A DNA stretch of 64,000 bases, taken from assembly GCF_001411495.1 (NCBI RefSeq), contig NZ_CP012981.1, positions 744,001 to 808,000 of the forward strand. Direction: 5' to 3'. The position numbers were made by a program, and so were the translations under genes. The notes beneath the pieces are model-generated. The model ran no database searches, was not told the origin of the DNA, and saw only the letters and a list, made by a program, of their open reading frames with translations. Numbering within the stretch: position 1 is the first letter of the stretch; each line of letters opens with the position of its first letter. Shown here in pieces: positions 1 to 8,589 of this stretch. The stretch comes from Burkholderia cepacia ATCC 25416. Lineage in GTDB: Bacteria > Pseudomonadota > Gammaproteobacteria > Burkholderiales > Burkholderiaceae.

Positions 1-402
1 GTGATCCAGCAGAACCTCGAGGACGGCCTGCGCCTGTTCGAGGATCACAGCTTCGACATCGCGATCCTGTCGCAAACCCTGCAGACGATCCACCAGACGG
101 CCGCGATCCTGCGCGAGACGGCGCGCGTCGGCCGCGAGTGCATCGTGTCGTTCCCGAACTTCGGCTACTGGTCGCACCGGCTGTCGGTGCTGCACGGCCG
201 GATGCCCGTGTCGAAATCGCTGCCGTACCAGTGGCACAACACGCCGAACGTGCGGGTGCTGACGATCAAGGATTTCGAGGCGCTCGCGCCGGAAGTCGGC
301 GTCACGATCCTCGACCGCGTCGTGCTGCACGAAGGCCAGCCGATTCGATGGGGAGCGAACTGGCGTGGTAGTCTTGCTGTCTACCGCGTCAAGCGCAGCT
401 GA
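1..402 (+). CDS. metW: MetW, methionine biosynthesis protein (3' part only)
   Basis: This open frame runs in from the window edge and ends at TGA 400-402. It lacks the N-terminal SAM-binding part, so the true start lies upstream of the window. The visible part has the hallmarks of MetW, a methyltransferase-fold partner of homoserine O-acetyltransferase MetX: the IVSFPNFGYW stretch and the downstream MPVSKSLPYQWHNTPN segment. MetW is normally about 200 residues and is translated just after metX, which should lie to the left. The start codon at base 1 is only the edge of the window. The gene is followed 97 bases later by the AmpG-like gene on the same strand. Confidence 0.88.
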   Translation: MIQQNLEDGLRLFEDHSFDIAILSQTLQTIHQTAAILRETARVGRECIVSFPNFGYWSHRLSVLHGRMPVSKSLPYQWHNTPNVRVLTIKDFEALAPEVGVTILDRVVLHEGQPIRWGANWRGSLAVYRVKRS

Positions 403-498
403 GCCGGGGGGCCGTTGACGAACGCCGGGCCCGGCCCGCGCCGCTCCCCCCGCCGCGCGCTGCCGCCGCAATCAGTCAACGCTACCCAGTTCCAGTCC

Positions 499-1920
499 AT
501 GTCGAAAACGCCACACGAGGCGCCCGCACTCACCGCTCACGAGGATCACCCCGGCTGGCGAGCCTATCTGAACACGCACATGCTGATCTGCGTGTTCCTG
601 GGCTTCACGTCGGGCCTGCCCCTGTTCACGCTCGTCTACCTCGTGCAGGCATGGCTGCGCTCCGAGGGCGTGAACCTGAAGGAAATCGGCCTGTTCGCGC
701 TGATCCAGTTCCCGTATACGTGGAAGTTCCTGTGGGCGCCGCTGATGGACCGCTACCTCCCGCGCCTGCCCGGCTGGCGGCCGGGCCGCCGGCGCGGCTG
801 GATGCTGCTCACGCAGGTGCTGGTCGCGGGCGCGATCGCCGCGCTCGGCTTCGTGTCGCCGCGCGATTCGATCTGGACGGTTGCCGCGCTCACGACGCTC
901 GTCGCGTTCTTCGGCGCGAGCTCGGACATCGTGATCGACGCGTATCGCCGCGAGCTGCTGCGCGACACCGAGCAGGGCCTCGGCAACGCGGTGCACGTGA
1001 ACGCGTACAAGCTCGCCGCGCTGATCCCCGGCTCGCTGGCGCTGATCCTGTCCGACCACATGCCGTGGGACGTCGTGTTCGCGATCACCGGCGCGTTCAT
1101 GCTGCCGGGCATCCTGATGACGCTCGTCGTGCGCGAGCCAGAAGTGGTCGGCGCACCGCCGCGCAACCTGCGCGACGCGATCGTGCTGCCGTTCCGCGAA
1201 TTCATCCAGCGCGACGGCTGGACCGGCGCGCTGCTCGTCATCGCGTTCATCTTCCTGTTCAAGATCGGCGACACGATGGCCACCACGCTGTCGACGTCGT
1301 TCTTCCTCGACATCGGCTTCACGCGCACCGAGATCGGCATCGTCGCGAAAACCACCGCGCTCGTCGCGAGCGTCGCCGGCGGCATCATCGGCGGCGTCTG
1401 GCTCGTGAAGATCGGCATCGGCCGCGGGCTGTGGGTCTTCGGCGCGCTGCAGATGGTGTCGACGCTCGGCTTCGCGTGGCTCGCGCAGGTCGGCCCCGGC
1501 TCGCCGGTGCTCGCGGCGCTCTACGACTTCACGGTCGCGGCCAGCCATGCGCTCGCGTCGTTCCTGTCGATCTTCGGCTTCGAGGTCACGCCGCATCTGA
1601 GCCCGATGACCGTCGCGCTCGCGATCGTCTACGGCTTCGAAACCTTCACGACCGGCCTGACGATGGCCGCGTTCGTCGCGTACATCGCGAGCACGACCGA
1701 CCCGCGCTACACGGCCACGCAGTTCGCGCTGTTCACGAGCCTCGCGTCGGTACCGCGCACGCTCGCGTCGGCCGCGAGCGGCTTCATCGTCGCGAAGATC
1801 GGCTGGTTCGACTACTTCATCGTGTGCACCGCGCTCGCGATTCCCGGCATGCTGCTGCTGTTCAGGATCGCGCCGTGGAACGGCGCCGCACGCAACGGCG
1901 AGGCCAGCCGTGCGCAGTAA
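499..1920 (+). CDS. ampG: AmpG-family MFS permease (muropeptide transporter)
   Basis: A 473-residue hydrophobic protein with about 12 to 14 transmembrane segments, starting MSKTPHEAPALT and entering the membrane at about residue 22. The early sequence (GFTSGLPLFTLVYLVQAWLR, then EIGLFALIQFPYTWKFLWAP) is typical of AmpG, which imports anhydro-muropeptides for wall recycling and, in species with ampC/ampR, feeds beta-lactamase induction. The frame stays open upstream to 415, but the ATG at 499 gives a normal N-terminus. The upstream residues are Arg/Pro-rich and unlike a transporter start. No clear Shine-Dalgarno site is visible. The 3' end overlaps the next gene by 11 bases, suggesting coupled translation. 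Substrate is inferred from family only. Confidence 0.8.
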   Translation: MSKTPHEAPALTAHEDHPGWRAYLNTHMLICVFLGFTSGLPLFTLVYLVQAWLRSEGVNLKEIGLFALIQFPYTWKFLWAPLMDRYLPRLPGWRPGRRRGWMLLTQVLVAGAIAALGFVSPRDSIWTVAALTTLVAFFGASSDIVIDAYRRELLRDTEQGLGNAVHVNAYKLAALIPGSLALILSDHMPWDVVFAITGAFMLPGILMTLVVREPEVVGAPPRNLRDAIVLPFREFIQRDGWTGALLVIAFIFLFKIGDTMATTLSTSFFLDIGFTRTEIGIVAKTTALVASVAGGIIGGVWLVKIGIGRGLWVFGALQMVSTLGFAWLAQVGPGSPVLAALYDFTVAASHALASFLSIFGFEVTPHLSPMTVALAIVYGFETFTTGLTMAAFVAYIASTTDPRYTATQFALFTSLASVPRTLASAASGFIVAKIGWFDYFIVCTALAIPGMLLLFRIAPWNGAARNGEASRAQ

Positions 1921-2974
1921 CCGCCTGCACCGCCTCGCGCGCGTTGCGGCTTCGTGGAGCGTCGGTGCTGCGGCGCTCGCCGGGGGCTTCGCACATGCGG
2001 CCGACACCGGCGCGGCCGCGGCAGGCTCCGCGCCGGCCGCTGCGCCGGCAACGCCGCCCGCGCCGGCAACTTCGGCCGCGCCCGTCCCGCCGGCCACCGC
2101 CGAACCCGCGCAGCCGACCGGCGCCGCCGCGTCGACGAAGGCATATACACCGACACCGCAGCAGGTCCGCTACGGCAATGCGATCGCATTCCGCACGCTG
2201 ATCCCGTCGCCGCTGCTCGAGCAGCTCACCGCGAGCGAATACACGCAGATCGTACAGGCGGCCGCCGACAGCAACCGCCTGCTGCCGGCAAACCAGCCGC
2301 GCGTGAAGCGCCTGCGCGCGATCGTCACGAAGCTCGCGCCGTATTCGGTGAAGTGGAACGATCGCGTGAAGAACTGGGCGTGGGACGTGAACGTGATCCG
2401 CTCGCGCGACATCCGCCTGACCTGCCTGCCGGGCGGCAAGGTGCTCGTGTACGGCGGCCTGCTCGAGCGCATCCGGCTGAACGACGACGAGCTCGGCGTG
2501 CTGGCCGCGCACGGCATCGCGCACGCGCTGCGCGAACATGCGCGCAGCAACTTCAGCGCGGCATCGCAAACTTCGCTGCGCGCCGCCGCGCTGCCGCCGC
2601 TGTTCGGCGTCGGCGATCCGCTGCCGCAGGCGCTGAACCTCGGCGAACGCCTGCAGTCGCTCCACTACGACCCGACCGACGAGACCGAAGCCGACGTGAT
2701 CGGCGGCGACATCGCCGCCCGCGCGGGCTTCGATCCGCGCGCGGCGATCACGCTGTGGGACAAGCTCGCGGCCGCGACGCGCGCGAACAAGGCCACGGGC
2801 TTCATCTACACGCACCCGTACAGCACCGCGCGGCGCCAGGATCTGCTGAACCGGCTGCCGGACCTGATGCCGCTCTACGCGAAGGCGATCGGCAAGCGTG
2901 TCGACTCACTGCCCGACTACGCGGGCATCAGCGCGCAGCGGCGCAAGGTCGTGCGGCGCGGCGCCACCGGCTGA
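1910..2974 (+). CDS. M48-family metallopeptidase-like protein, catalytic Glu replaced
   Basis: A 354-residue protein with an N-terminal signal peptide (hydrophobic stretch ending AGGFAHA at about residue 30), then an Ala/Pro-rich linker and an M48-type domain. It starts at GTG 1910 inside the end of ampG. The zinc motif of the family is HEXXH; here the sequence reads AAHGIAHALREHAR, so residues 201-205 are HGIAH and the catalytic Glu is Gly (codon GGC at 2513-2515). The downstream DETEADVIGG segment, with the third zinc ligand, is intact. It therefore looks like a periplasmic protein that kept metal ligands but lost the general base. A chaperone-like or regulatory role, or a sequencing change, are the alternatives. 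Confidence 0.78.
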   Translation: MRSNRLHRLARVAASWSVGAAALAGGFAHAADTGAAAAGSAPAAAPATPPAPATSAAPVPPATAEPAQPTGAAASTKAYTPTPQQVRYGNAIAFRTLIPSPLLEQLTASEYTQIVQAAADSNRLLPANQPRVKRLRAIVTKLAPYSVKWNDRVKNWAWDVNVIRSRDIRLTCLPGGKVLVYGGLLERIRLNDDELGVLAAHGIAHALREHARSNFSAASQTSLRAAALPPLFGVGDPLPQALNLGERLQSLHYDPTDETEADVIGGDIAARAGFDPRAAITLWDKLAAATRANKATGFIYTHPYSTARRQDLLNRLPDLMPLYAKAIGKRVDSLPDYAGISAQRRKVVRRGATG

Positions 2975-2983
2975 CGCCGGGCG

Positions 2984-3937
2984 CTACGCGTCCGTATCGG
3001 CCACGGCCGGGCGAATCCCGATTTCACGCATCCAGCGCACTTCGTCACCGGGACTGCGGCCGAACAGCCGCTTGAACTCGCGGCTGAACTGCGACGCGCT
3101 CGCATAACCGACGCGCGCGGCCGCCGTACCGGCGCCGACGCCGTCCTGCACCATCATCAGCCGCGCCTGGTGCAGGCGCGCGGCCTTCACATACTGCATC
3201 GGCGACGTCGCCGTCACGTGCTTGAAGTGCGCGTGGAACACCGCGAGGCTCATCCCGGCCTCGCGCGCCAGGGTCTCGACATCGAGGTCGGCCCTCAGCT
3301 CCGCATGGATGCGCCGCAACGCCTTCGCGATGCGGCCGAAGTGATGCTGCTGCACGAGCGCCGCGCGGATCGCGTCGCCCTGCGCGCCTGTCAGCACGCG
3401 ATACGCGATCTCGCGCATGATCGCGGGGCCCAGCACGCGCGTGTCGTGCGGCGAAGCCAGCACTTCGAGCAGCCGCACGACCGCATCGGCCAGCGGCGCG
3501 TCGAGCGGCGTCGAATAGACGCCGAGCGGTTCGCTCGCGGCCGCGCCGAGCGTCTCGTCGAGCAGGATCGCGAGTTCGGCGATCACCGCGAGATCGACGC
3601 GGATCGAGATCGCGAGAAACGGCTCCTCCGCGCTCGCGAAGGTCTCGCATTCGAACGGCAGCGGCACCGACAGCACCAGGTATTGCTGCGCGTCGTACAC
3701 GAACGAGCGGTCGCCGAGATAACCGAGCTTGCGCCCCTGGCACACGACGATGATGCTCGGCTCGTACAGCACGGGCATGCGCGGCCCCGGACGGCTCACG
3801 CGGATCAAACGCACGCCGTCGAGCGCCGCGAGCGTGTCGCCCTCGTTCGGCGCGAGGCGCGTGTGCAGCTCGACCATGCGGCGCTGCATGCGGTCGCCCG
3901 TGTCGGCGAAAAGGGGCTCGAAGCTCATCTGCGTCAT
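2984..3937 (-). CDS. AraC-family transcriptional regulator
   Basis: A 317-residue regulator read from ATG 3937 (MTQMSFEPLF); the frame extends far upstream, but only as noise opposite the alcohol dehydrogenase. The N-terminal half is an AraC_N cupin-like ligand domain (PSIIVVCQGRKLGYLG, then YLVLSVPLPFECE). The C-terminal hundred residues hold two helix-turn-helix motifs, with DVETLAREAGMSLAVFHAHF and the canonical second one VGYASASQFSREFKRLFGRSP. This subtype is usually adjacent to, and regulates, oxidoreductases. Here it is divergent from the zinc alcohol dehydrogenase at 4157, with about 220 bases between the starts, so that gene is the natural target. This is inference from context. Confidence 0.9.
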   Translation of the reverse strand: MTQMSFEPLFADTGDRMQRRMVELHTRLAPNEGDTLAALDGVRLIRVSRPGPRMPVLYEPSIIVVCQGRKLGYLGDRSFVYDAQQYLVLSVPLPFECETFASAEEPFLAISIRVDLAVIAELAILLDETLGAAASEPLGVYSTPLDAPLADAVVRLLEVLASPHDTRVLGPAIMREIAYRVLTGAQGDAIRAALVQQHHFGRIAKALRRIHAELRADLDVETLAREAGMSLAVFHAHFKHVTATSPMQYVKAARLHQARLMMVQDGVGAGTAAARVGYASASQFSREFKRLFGRSPGDEVRWMREIGIRPAVADTDA

Positions 3938-4156
3938 CCTGTCCGGCAAGAGAATCTGGCTCGCAATGTAGCATCTTGAATGCGTTTTGGCGGCCGTTTG
4001 CACGCAGTTCGAGAGGAATAGGCAAATCTTCCAGACCTTCGTGTATTTCATCGCGGCGCCGTGCTCCTTACGATGACGTCCTGCCTCGCCGCATCGCCAT
4101 AGGGTGCGACGGCAGTTCGTTTCGCCGGATGTTTTCCCGGCCAAGGAGCCCCCTGC

Positions 4157-5209
4157 ATGAGCACCACCTACGCTTACGCGGCAACCGATTCGCAGTCGCC
4201 GCTCGCCCCGTTCGAATTCCAGCGTCGCGCGCTGCGCGACCTCGACGTCCAGATCGACGTCCTCTACTGCGGCGTCTGCCACTCGGACCTGCACCAGGCG
4301 CGCAACGAATGGCGCAACACGATCTACCCGGTCGTGCCGGGCCATGAAATCGTCGGCCGCGTGACCGCGACCGGCCCGCAGGTATCGCGCTTCAAGGTCG
4401 GCGAGCTGGTCGGCGTCGGCTGTCTCGTCGATTCGTGCCGCACCTGCCCGAGCTGCGCCGACGGGCTCGAGCAGTATTGCGAGAACGGCTTCGTCGGCAC
4501 CTACAACGGCCAGGACCGCGTGACGGGCGACGTCACCTACGGCGGCTACTCGACGCAGCTCGTCGTCGACGAGGCGTTCGTGCTGCGCGTGCCCGAGACG
4601 CTCGACCCGGCCGGCGCCGCGCCGCTCCTGTGCGCGGGGATCACGACCTACTCGCCGCTGCGGCAGTGGAACGTCGGCCCCGGCAAGAAGGTCGGCATCG
4701 TCGGGCTCGGCGGCCTCGGCCACATGGGCGTGAAGCTGGCACGCGCGATGGGCGCGCACGTCGTCCTGTTCACGACGTCGCCGTCGAAGATCGAGGACGG
4801 CAAGCGCGTCGGCGCGCACGAAGTCGTGATCTCGAAGGACGAAGCGCAGATGAACGCGCACCTGAACAGCTTCGACTTCATCCTGAACACGGTCGCCGCG
4901 CAGCACGACCTGAACCCGTTCCTGCACCTGCTGAAGCGCGACGGCACGATGACGCTCGTCGGCGCGCCGGAGCACGACCATCCGTCGCCGCAGGTGTTCA
5001 ACCTGATCTTCAAGCGCCGCCGCCTCGCGGGCTCGCTGATCGGCGGGATCGCGGAAACGCAGGAAATGCTCGACTTCTGCGCGGAGCACGGGATCACGTC
5101 GGATATCGAGACGATTCCGATGCAGCAGATCAACGCCGCTTACGAGCGGATGCTGAAGAGCGACGTGAAGTACCGGTTCGTGATCGACATGGCATCGATC
5201 AAGCAGTAA
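4157..5209 (+). CDS. NAD(P)-dependent zinc alcohol dehydrogenase (YahK/CAD type)
   Basis: A 350-residue medium-chain dehydrogenase. Visible features in order: GVCHSDLH with the catalytic zinc Cys41, PGHEIVG with His63, a structural zinc loop with four Cys (SCRTCPSCADGLEQYC), the third catalytic ligand in PLLCAGITTYSPL, and a Rossmann motif GLGGLGHMG. This pattern fits the cinnamyl-alcohol-dehydrogenase-like aldehyde reductases such as E. coli YahK, which reduce aldehydes with NADPH. An A-G-rich stretch (CCAAGGAG) sits upstream of ATG 4157. The gene is divergent from the AraC regulator and followed by a strong hairpin at 5252-5282. The physiological substrate cannot be read from the sequence. 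Confidence 0.9.
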   Translation: MSTTYAYAATDSQSPLAPFEFQRRALRDLDVQIDVLYCGVCHSDLHQARNEWRNTIYPVVPGHEIVGRVTATGPQVSRFKVGELVGVGCLVDSCRTCPSCADGLEQYCENGFVGTYNGQDRVTGDVTYGGYSTQLVVDEAFVLRVPETLDPAGAAPLLCAGITTYSPLRQWNVGPGKKVGIVGLGGLGHMGVKLARAMGAHVVLFTTSPSKIEDGKRVGAHEVVISKDEAQMNAHLNSFDFILNTVAAQHDLNPFLHLLKRDGTMTLVGAPEHDHPSPQVFNLIFKRRRLAGSLIGGIAETQEMLDFCAEHGITSDIETIPMQQINAAYERMLKSDVKYRFVIDMASIKQ

Positions 5210-5251
5210 GCGCCACCGCCGGGCGGCCCGCACGATCGCCGCCCCAAATGA

Positions 5252-5282
5252 AACGGGCCGCATGTTCGACATGCGGCCCGTT
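5252..5282. terminator. Hairpin between adh and xth
   Basis: A perfect 14-bp inverted repeat (AACGGGCCGCATGT and its complement) with a 3-nt TCG loop. It lies between two convergent genes, so it probably terminates both. The T-run is short on both sides, so efficiency is uncertain. Confidence 0.6.
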
Positions 5283-5337
5283 CTGCATCCGGCGACCGGC
5301 GGGTTCGGGCGCTACGCGCGCGGCGCGGCGCCGGCAA

Positions 5338-6111
5338 TCACTTCTTGTAGTCGTAGTCCACCGTCAGCGGCGCGTGGTCGCTGAACTTGATGTCCTTGAA
5401 GATCGACGTGCTTTTCGCGGTGCCGGCGACGCCCGGCGTTGCGATCTGGTAATCGATCCGCCACCCGACGTTCTTCGCATACGCCTGGCCGCGGTTGCTC
5501 CACCACGTGTACTGCTCGGCGCGCGGGTCGAGCGTGCGGAACACGTCGACGTAGCCGACATCGTCGAACAGCTTCGTGAGCCACTCGCGCTCTTCCGGCA
5601 GGCAGCCCGAGTTCTTCTGGTTGCTCTTCCAGTTCTTGATGTCGATTTCCTTGTGGACGATGTTCACGTCGCCGCACAGGATCACCTCGCGCTTCTTCTT
5701 GAGCTGGGCAAGGTGCGGCATGAACTCGTCCATGAAGCGGTACTTCGCCTGCTGGCGCTCTTCGCCGCTCGAGCCGGACGGCACGTACACCGACACGACC
5801 GACAGCTTGCCGTAGCGCGCCTCGACATAACGACCCTCGGCATCGAATTCGCTGCTGCCGAAGCCGATGATCACGTCGTCGGGCTCGCGGCGGCTGTACA
5901 CGCCCGCGCCGCTGTAGCCCTTCTTCTCGGCGTGGTGAAAATAGCTCTTGAAGCCGTGCGGCTCGACGAATTCGGCCGGCAGGTCGTCGGCCGAGACCTT
6001 GATTTCCTGCACGCACACGCAATCGGCGTTCTGTTCGCCGAGCCACTCGAAGAAGCCCTTCTTCGCGGCGGAGCGGATGCCGTTCAGGTTGGCGGTAATC
6101 ACTCGCATCAT
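5338..6111 (-). CDS. xth: Exodeoxyribonuclease III
   Basis: A 257-residue EEP-fold nuclease, full length for the family. The N-terminus reads MRVITANLNGIRSA, then CVCVQEIKV with the metal-binding Glu, GDVNIVHKEID with the catalytic Asp-x-Asn, and the final SDHAPLTVDYDY with the Asp-His pair. This is the AP endonuclease/3' exonuclease used in base-excision repair in the cytoplasm. The first two codons are both ATG; either may start. It lies 40 bases downstream of the PPK2 gene on the same strand and could be co-transcribed, though their functions are unrelated. Confidence 0.93.
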   Translation of the reverse strand: MMRVITANLNGIRSAAKKGFFEWLGEQNADCVCVQEIKVSADDLPAEFVEPHGFKSYFHHAEKKGYSGAGVYSRREPDDVIIGFGSSEFDAEGRYVEARYGKLSVVSVYVPSGSSGEERQQAKYRFMDEFMPHLAQLKKKREVILCGDVNIVHKEIDIKNWKSNQKNSGCLPEEREWLTKLFDDVGYVDVFRTLDPRAEQYTWWSNRGQAYAKNVGWRIDYQIATPGVAGTAKSTSIFKDIKFSDHAPLTVDYDYKK

Positions 6112-6151
6112 GTCGGATTCCGTTCAGTTCGATGTTTTACAGGGTGGCAGC

Positions 6152-6991
6152 TTAACGGATCTTCACGCCTTCGAGCTCCGGCTTCGGCGGCGGGAATTCC
6201 AGCTTCATGTCGGTCATCGTGCGCAGCAGCAGCTCGGCGATCATCACGTTGCGGTGCGTCTTCGAGTTGGCCGGGATCACGTACCACGGCGCATGCTCGG
6301 CGGACGTCGCGGCGAGCGCGTCGCGGTACGCGGACTGGTACGCGTCCCAGTGCTTGCGCGCGTCGAGATCGGAGATGTCGAACTTCCAGTGCTTGGTCGG
6401 ATCGTCGATGCGCGCCTGCAGCCGCTCGCGCTGCTCGTCCTTCGAGATGTGCAGGAAACACTTGATGATCGTCGTGCCGTTCTCGACCAGCATCGTCTCG
6501 AAATCGCGGATCTGCCGGTAGCGGCGCTCGCATTCCTTCGCGTCGATCAGGTCGAGCACGCGCGGCACGAGCACGTCTTCATAGTGGCTGCGGTTGAAGA
6601 TCGCGAGCTCGCCCGCGGCCGCCACCTGCGCATGCACGCGCCACAGGAAGTCGTGCGCGGCCTCGATCGGCGTCGGCGCCTTGAACGACACGACGCGCAG
6701 GCCGAGCGGATCGACCTCGCGGAACACCGCGCGCACGGTGCCGTCCTTGCCGCTGGTGTCCATCCCCTGCAGCACGAGCAGCACGCGCTTCTTCTGCTGC
6801 GTGTGCAGGCGCTCCTGCTGCACGTCGAGTTCGGTCGACACGACCGACAGCCGTTCGCGGTCGTCATCCTTCGAGCCGGACGAAAACGGCTTTGCGGCCG
6901 GGTCGAACGCATCGAGCTTGAATGCGGCGGCTTCCTTCTCGCGCGTGAAATAAGGCACGCGGAAATCGTCGAGCGACGGTTGTTTCGCCAT
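6152..6991 (-). CDS. ppk2: Polyphosphate kinase 2 family protein
   Basis: A 279-residue P-loop kinase of the PPK2 family, which moves phosphate between polyphosphate and nucleotides. The Walker A loop is LQGMDTSGKDGTVRAVF, followed by the base-binding region VSFKAPT and the NRSHYEDVLVPRV lid segment; the C-terminus has the YVIPANSKTHRNV element. The start is ATG 6991 (MAKQPSLDDF), preceded by a very good ribosome site GGAGGA. The frame extends about 30 codons upstream into unlikely Arg/Pro-rich sequence. Single-domain PPK2 enzymes differ in nucleotide preference (GDP, ADP or AMP), which cannot be settled by eye. Confidence 0.9.
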   Translation of the reverse strand: MAKQPSLDDFRVPYFTREKEAAAFKLDAFDPAAKPFSSGSKDDDRERLSVVSTELDVQQERLHTQQKKRVLLVLQGMDTSGKDGTVRAVFREVDPLGLRVVSFKAPTPIEAAHDFLWRVHAQVAAAGELAIFNRSHYEDVLVPRVLDLIDAKECERRYRQIRDFETMLVENGTTIIKCFLHISKDEQRERLQARIDDPTKHWKFDISDLDARKHWDAYQSAYRDALAATSAEHAPWYVIPANSKTHRNVMIAELLLRTMTDMKLEFPPPKPELEGVKIR

Positions 6992-7044
6992 TCGTTCCTC
7001 CGTTGGACGGTGTGACGCATACGATAACGCATCCGCCAAACGCA

Positions 7045-7078
7045 ACGGGCCGCCCCGAACTGGTTCGGGGCGGCCCGT
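7045..7078 (-). terminator. Terminator hairpin after gatB
   Basis: A perfect 16-bp inverted repeat (ACGGGCCGCCCCGAAC and complement) with a 2-nt spacer, between gatB and the PPK2 gene. Read on the minus strand it is 30 bases after the gatB stop and is followed by a modest T-containing stretch. Confidence 0.65.
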
Positions 7079-7109
7079 CGTCAAGCGCGGTTCAGGCGCG
7101 CGCTCATGC

Positions 7110-8585
7110 TCAGCCGAGCTTCTTCTTCAGCAGTTCGTTGACCTGCTGCGGATTGGCCTTGCCCTTGGTCGCCTTCATCGCCTGGCCGATCAGCGCGTTG
7201 AACGCCTTTTCCTTGCCCGCGCGGAACTCCTCGACCGACTTCGCGTTCGCCGCGAGCACTTCGTCGATGATCGCTTCCAGCGCGCCGGTGTCGGAGATCT
7301 GCTTCAGGCCCTTCGCGTCGATGATGCGGTCGGCCGCGCCTTCGTCGTCCGGCTTCTCGTCCCAGATCGTCGCGAAGATCTCCTTCGCGATCTTGTTCGA
7401 GATCGTGCCGTCGGCGATGCGCTGCAGCAGCAGCGCGAGCTGCGCGGCCGACACGGGGATCGCGTCGATCTCGATGCCGTCGCGGTTCAGCTGCGACGAT
7501 ACGTCGCCCATCAACCAGTTCGCGGCGATCTTCGCGTTCGCGGCGCCGGCCTTCGCGACCACCGACTCGAAATACGCGGCCATCGCCTTGCTCGACGTCA
7601 GCACGCCCGCGTCGTACGCGGACACGCCGTACTGCTCGGCGAAGCGCTGCTGCATCGCGGCCGGCAGCTCGGGCATCCCGGACTGCACGCGCTCGATCCA
7701 GTCCTGGCCGATCACGAGCGGCATCAGGTCGGGGTCGGGGAAGTAGCGGTAGTCGTGCGCGTCTTCCTTGCTGCGCATCGAGCGCGTCTCGCGCTTGTCC
7801 GGATCGTAGAGGCGCGTTTCCTGCACGACTTCGCCGCCGTCCTCGATCAGCTCGATCTGGCGACGCACTTCGTAGTTGATCGCTTCCTCGAGGAACCGGA
7901 ACGAGTTCAGGTTCTTGATTTCCGCGCGCGTGCCGAACTTCTCCTGGCCGACCGGTCGCACCGACACGTTCGCGTCGCAGCGGAACGAGCCTTCCTGCAT
8001 GTTGCCGTCGCAGATGCCGAGCCACACGACGAGCCCGTGCAGTGCCTTCGCATAGGCCACGGCCTCGGCCGCGCTGCGCATTTCCGGCTCGGTGACGATC
8101 TCGAGCAGCGGCGTGCCTGCACGGTTCAGGTCAATCCCGGTCATCCCGGCGAAGTCTTCATGCAGCGACTTGCCCGCGTCTTCCTCGAGGTGCGCGCGGG
8201 TCAGGTTGACCGTCTTCTCGTACGCTTCCTTGCCGGCCTTTTCGTTGGCGGGCACCTGGATCGTGATCTGGCCGCCCTGCACGACCGGAATCTCGTACTG
8301 GCTGATCTGATAGCCCTTCGGCAGATCGGGGTAGAAATAATTCTTGCGCGCGAAGATGCTGCGCGGCGCGATGGTCGAGCCGATCGCGAGGCCGAAGCGG
8401 ATTGCGCGCTCGACCGCACCGCGGTTCAGCACCGGCAGCACGCCCGGCAGCGCCAGGTCGACCGGGCACGCCTGCGTGTTCGGCTCGGCGCCGAACTGCG
8501 TCGACGCGCCCGAGAAAATCTTCGAGACGGTCGACAGTTGCGCGTGCGTCTCGAGACCGATAACGACTTCCCATTGAGTAGCCAT
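7110..8585 (-). CDS. gatB: Asp/Glu-tRNA amidotransferase subunit B
   Basis: A 491-residue GatB, full length. The N-terminus [20 protein letters not shown] and the LPGVLPVLN segment are characteristic, as are the [12 protein letters not shown] motif and the [13 protein letters not shown] motif. The last 150 residues form the YqeY-like tail domain ending in NELLKKKLG. GatB phosphorylates misacylated Glu-tRNA(Gln) or Asp-tRNA(Asn) and transfers ammonia supplied by GatA. It lies 4 bases after gatA, with gatC upstream, in a gatC-gatA-gatB operon. Confidence 0.96.
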   Translation of the reverse strand: MATQWEVVIGLETHAQLSTVSKIFSGASTQFGAEPNTQACPVDLALPGVLPVLNRGAVERAIRFGLAIGSTIAPRSIFARKNYFYPDLPKGYQISQYEIPVVQGGQITIQVPANEKAGKEAYEKTVNLTRAHLEEDAGKSLHEDFAGMTGIDLNRAGTPLLEIVTEPEMRSAAEAVAYAKALHGLVVWLGICDGNMQEGSFRCDANVSVRPVGQEKFGTRAEIKNLNSFRFLEEAINYEVRRQIELIEDGGEVVQETRLYDPDKRETRSMRSKEDAHDYRYFPDPDLMPLVIGQDWIERVQSGMPELPAAMQQRFAEQYGVSAYDAGVLTSSKAMAAYFESVVAKAGAANAKIAANWLMGDVSSQLNRDGIEIDAIPVSAAQLALLLQRIADGTISNKIAKEIFATIWDEKPDDEGAADRIIDAKGLKQISDTGALEAIIDEVLAANAKSVEEFRAGKEKAFNALIGQAMKATKGKANPQQVNELLKKKLG

Positions 8586-8589
8586 GTGC

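Noticed and set aside
472..2097. A 541-codon open frame on the minus strand opposite the AmpG-like gene.
   Set aside because: Arg/Ala/Glu-rich translation without domains; an antisense shadow typical of very GC-rich coding DNA.
2984..5272. One 762-codon frame covering the AraC gene and the alcohol dehydrogenase in antisense.
   Set aside because: Only the last 317 codons look like protein; the rest lies opposite the strongly supported dehydrogenase.
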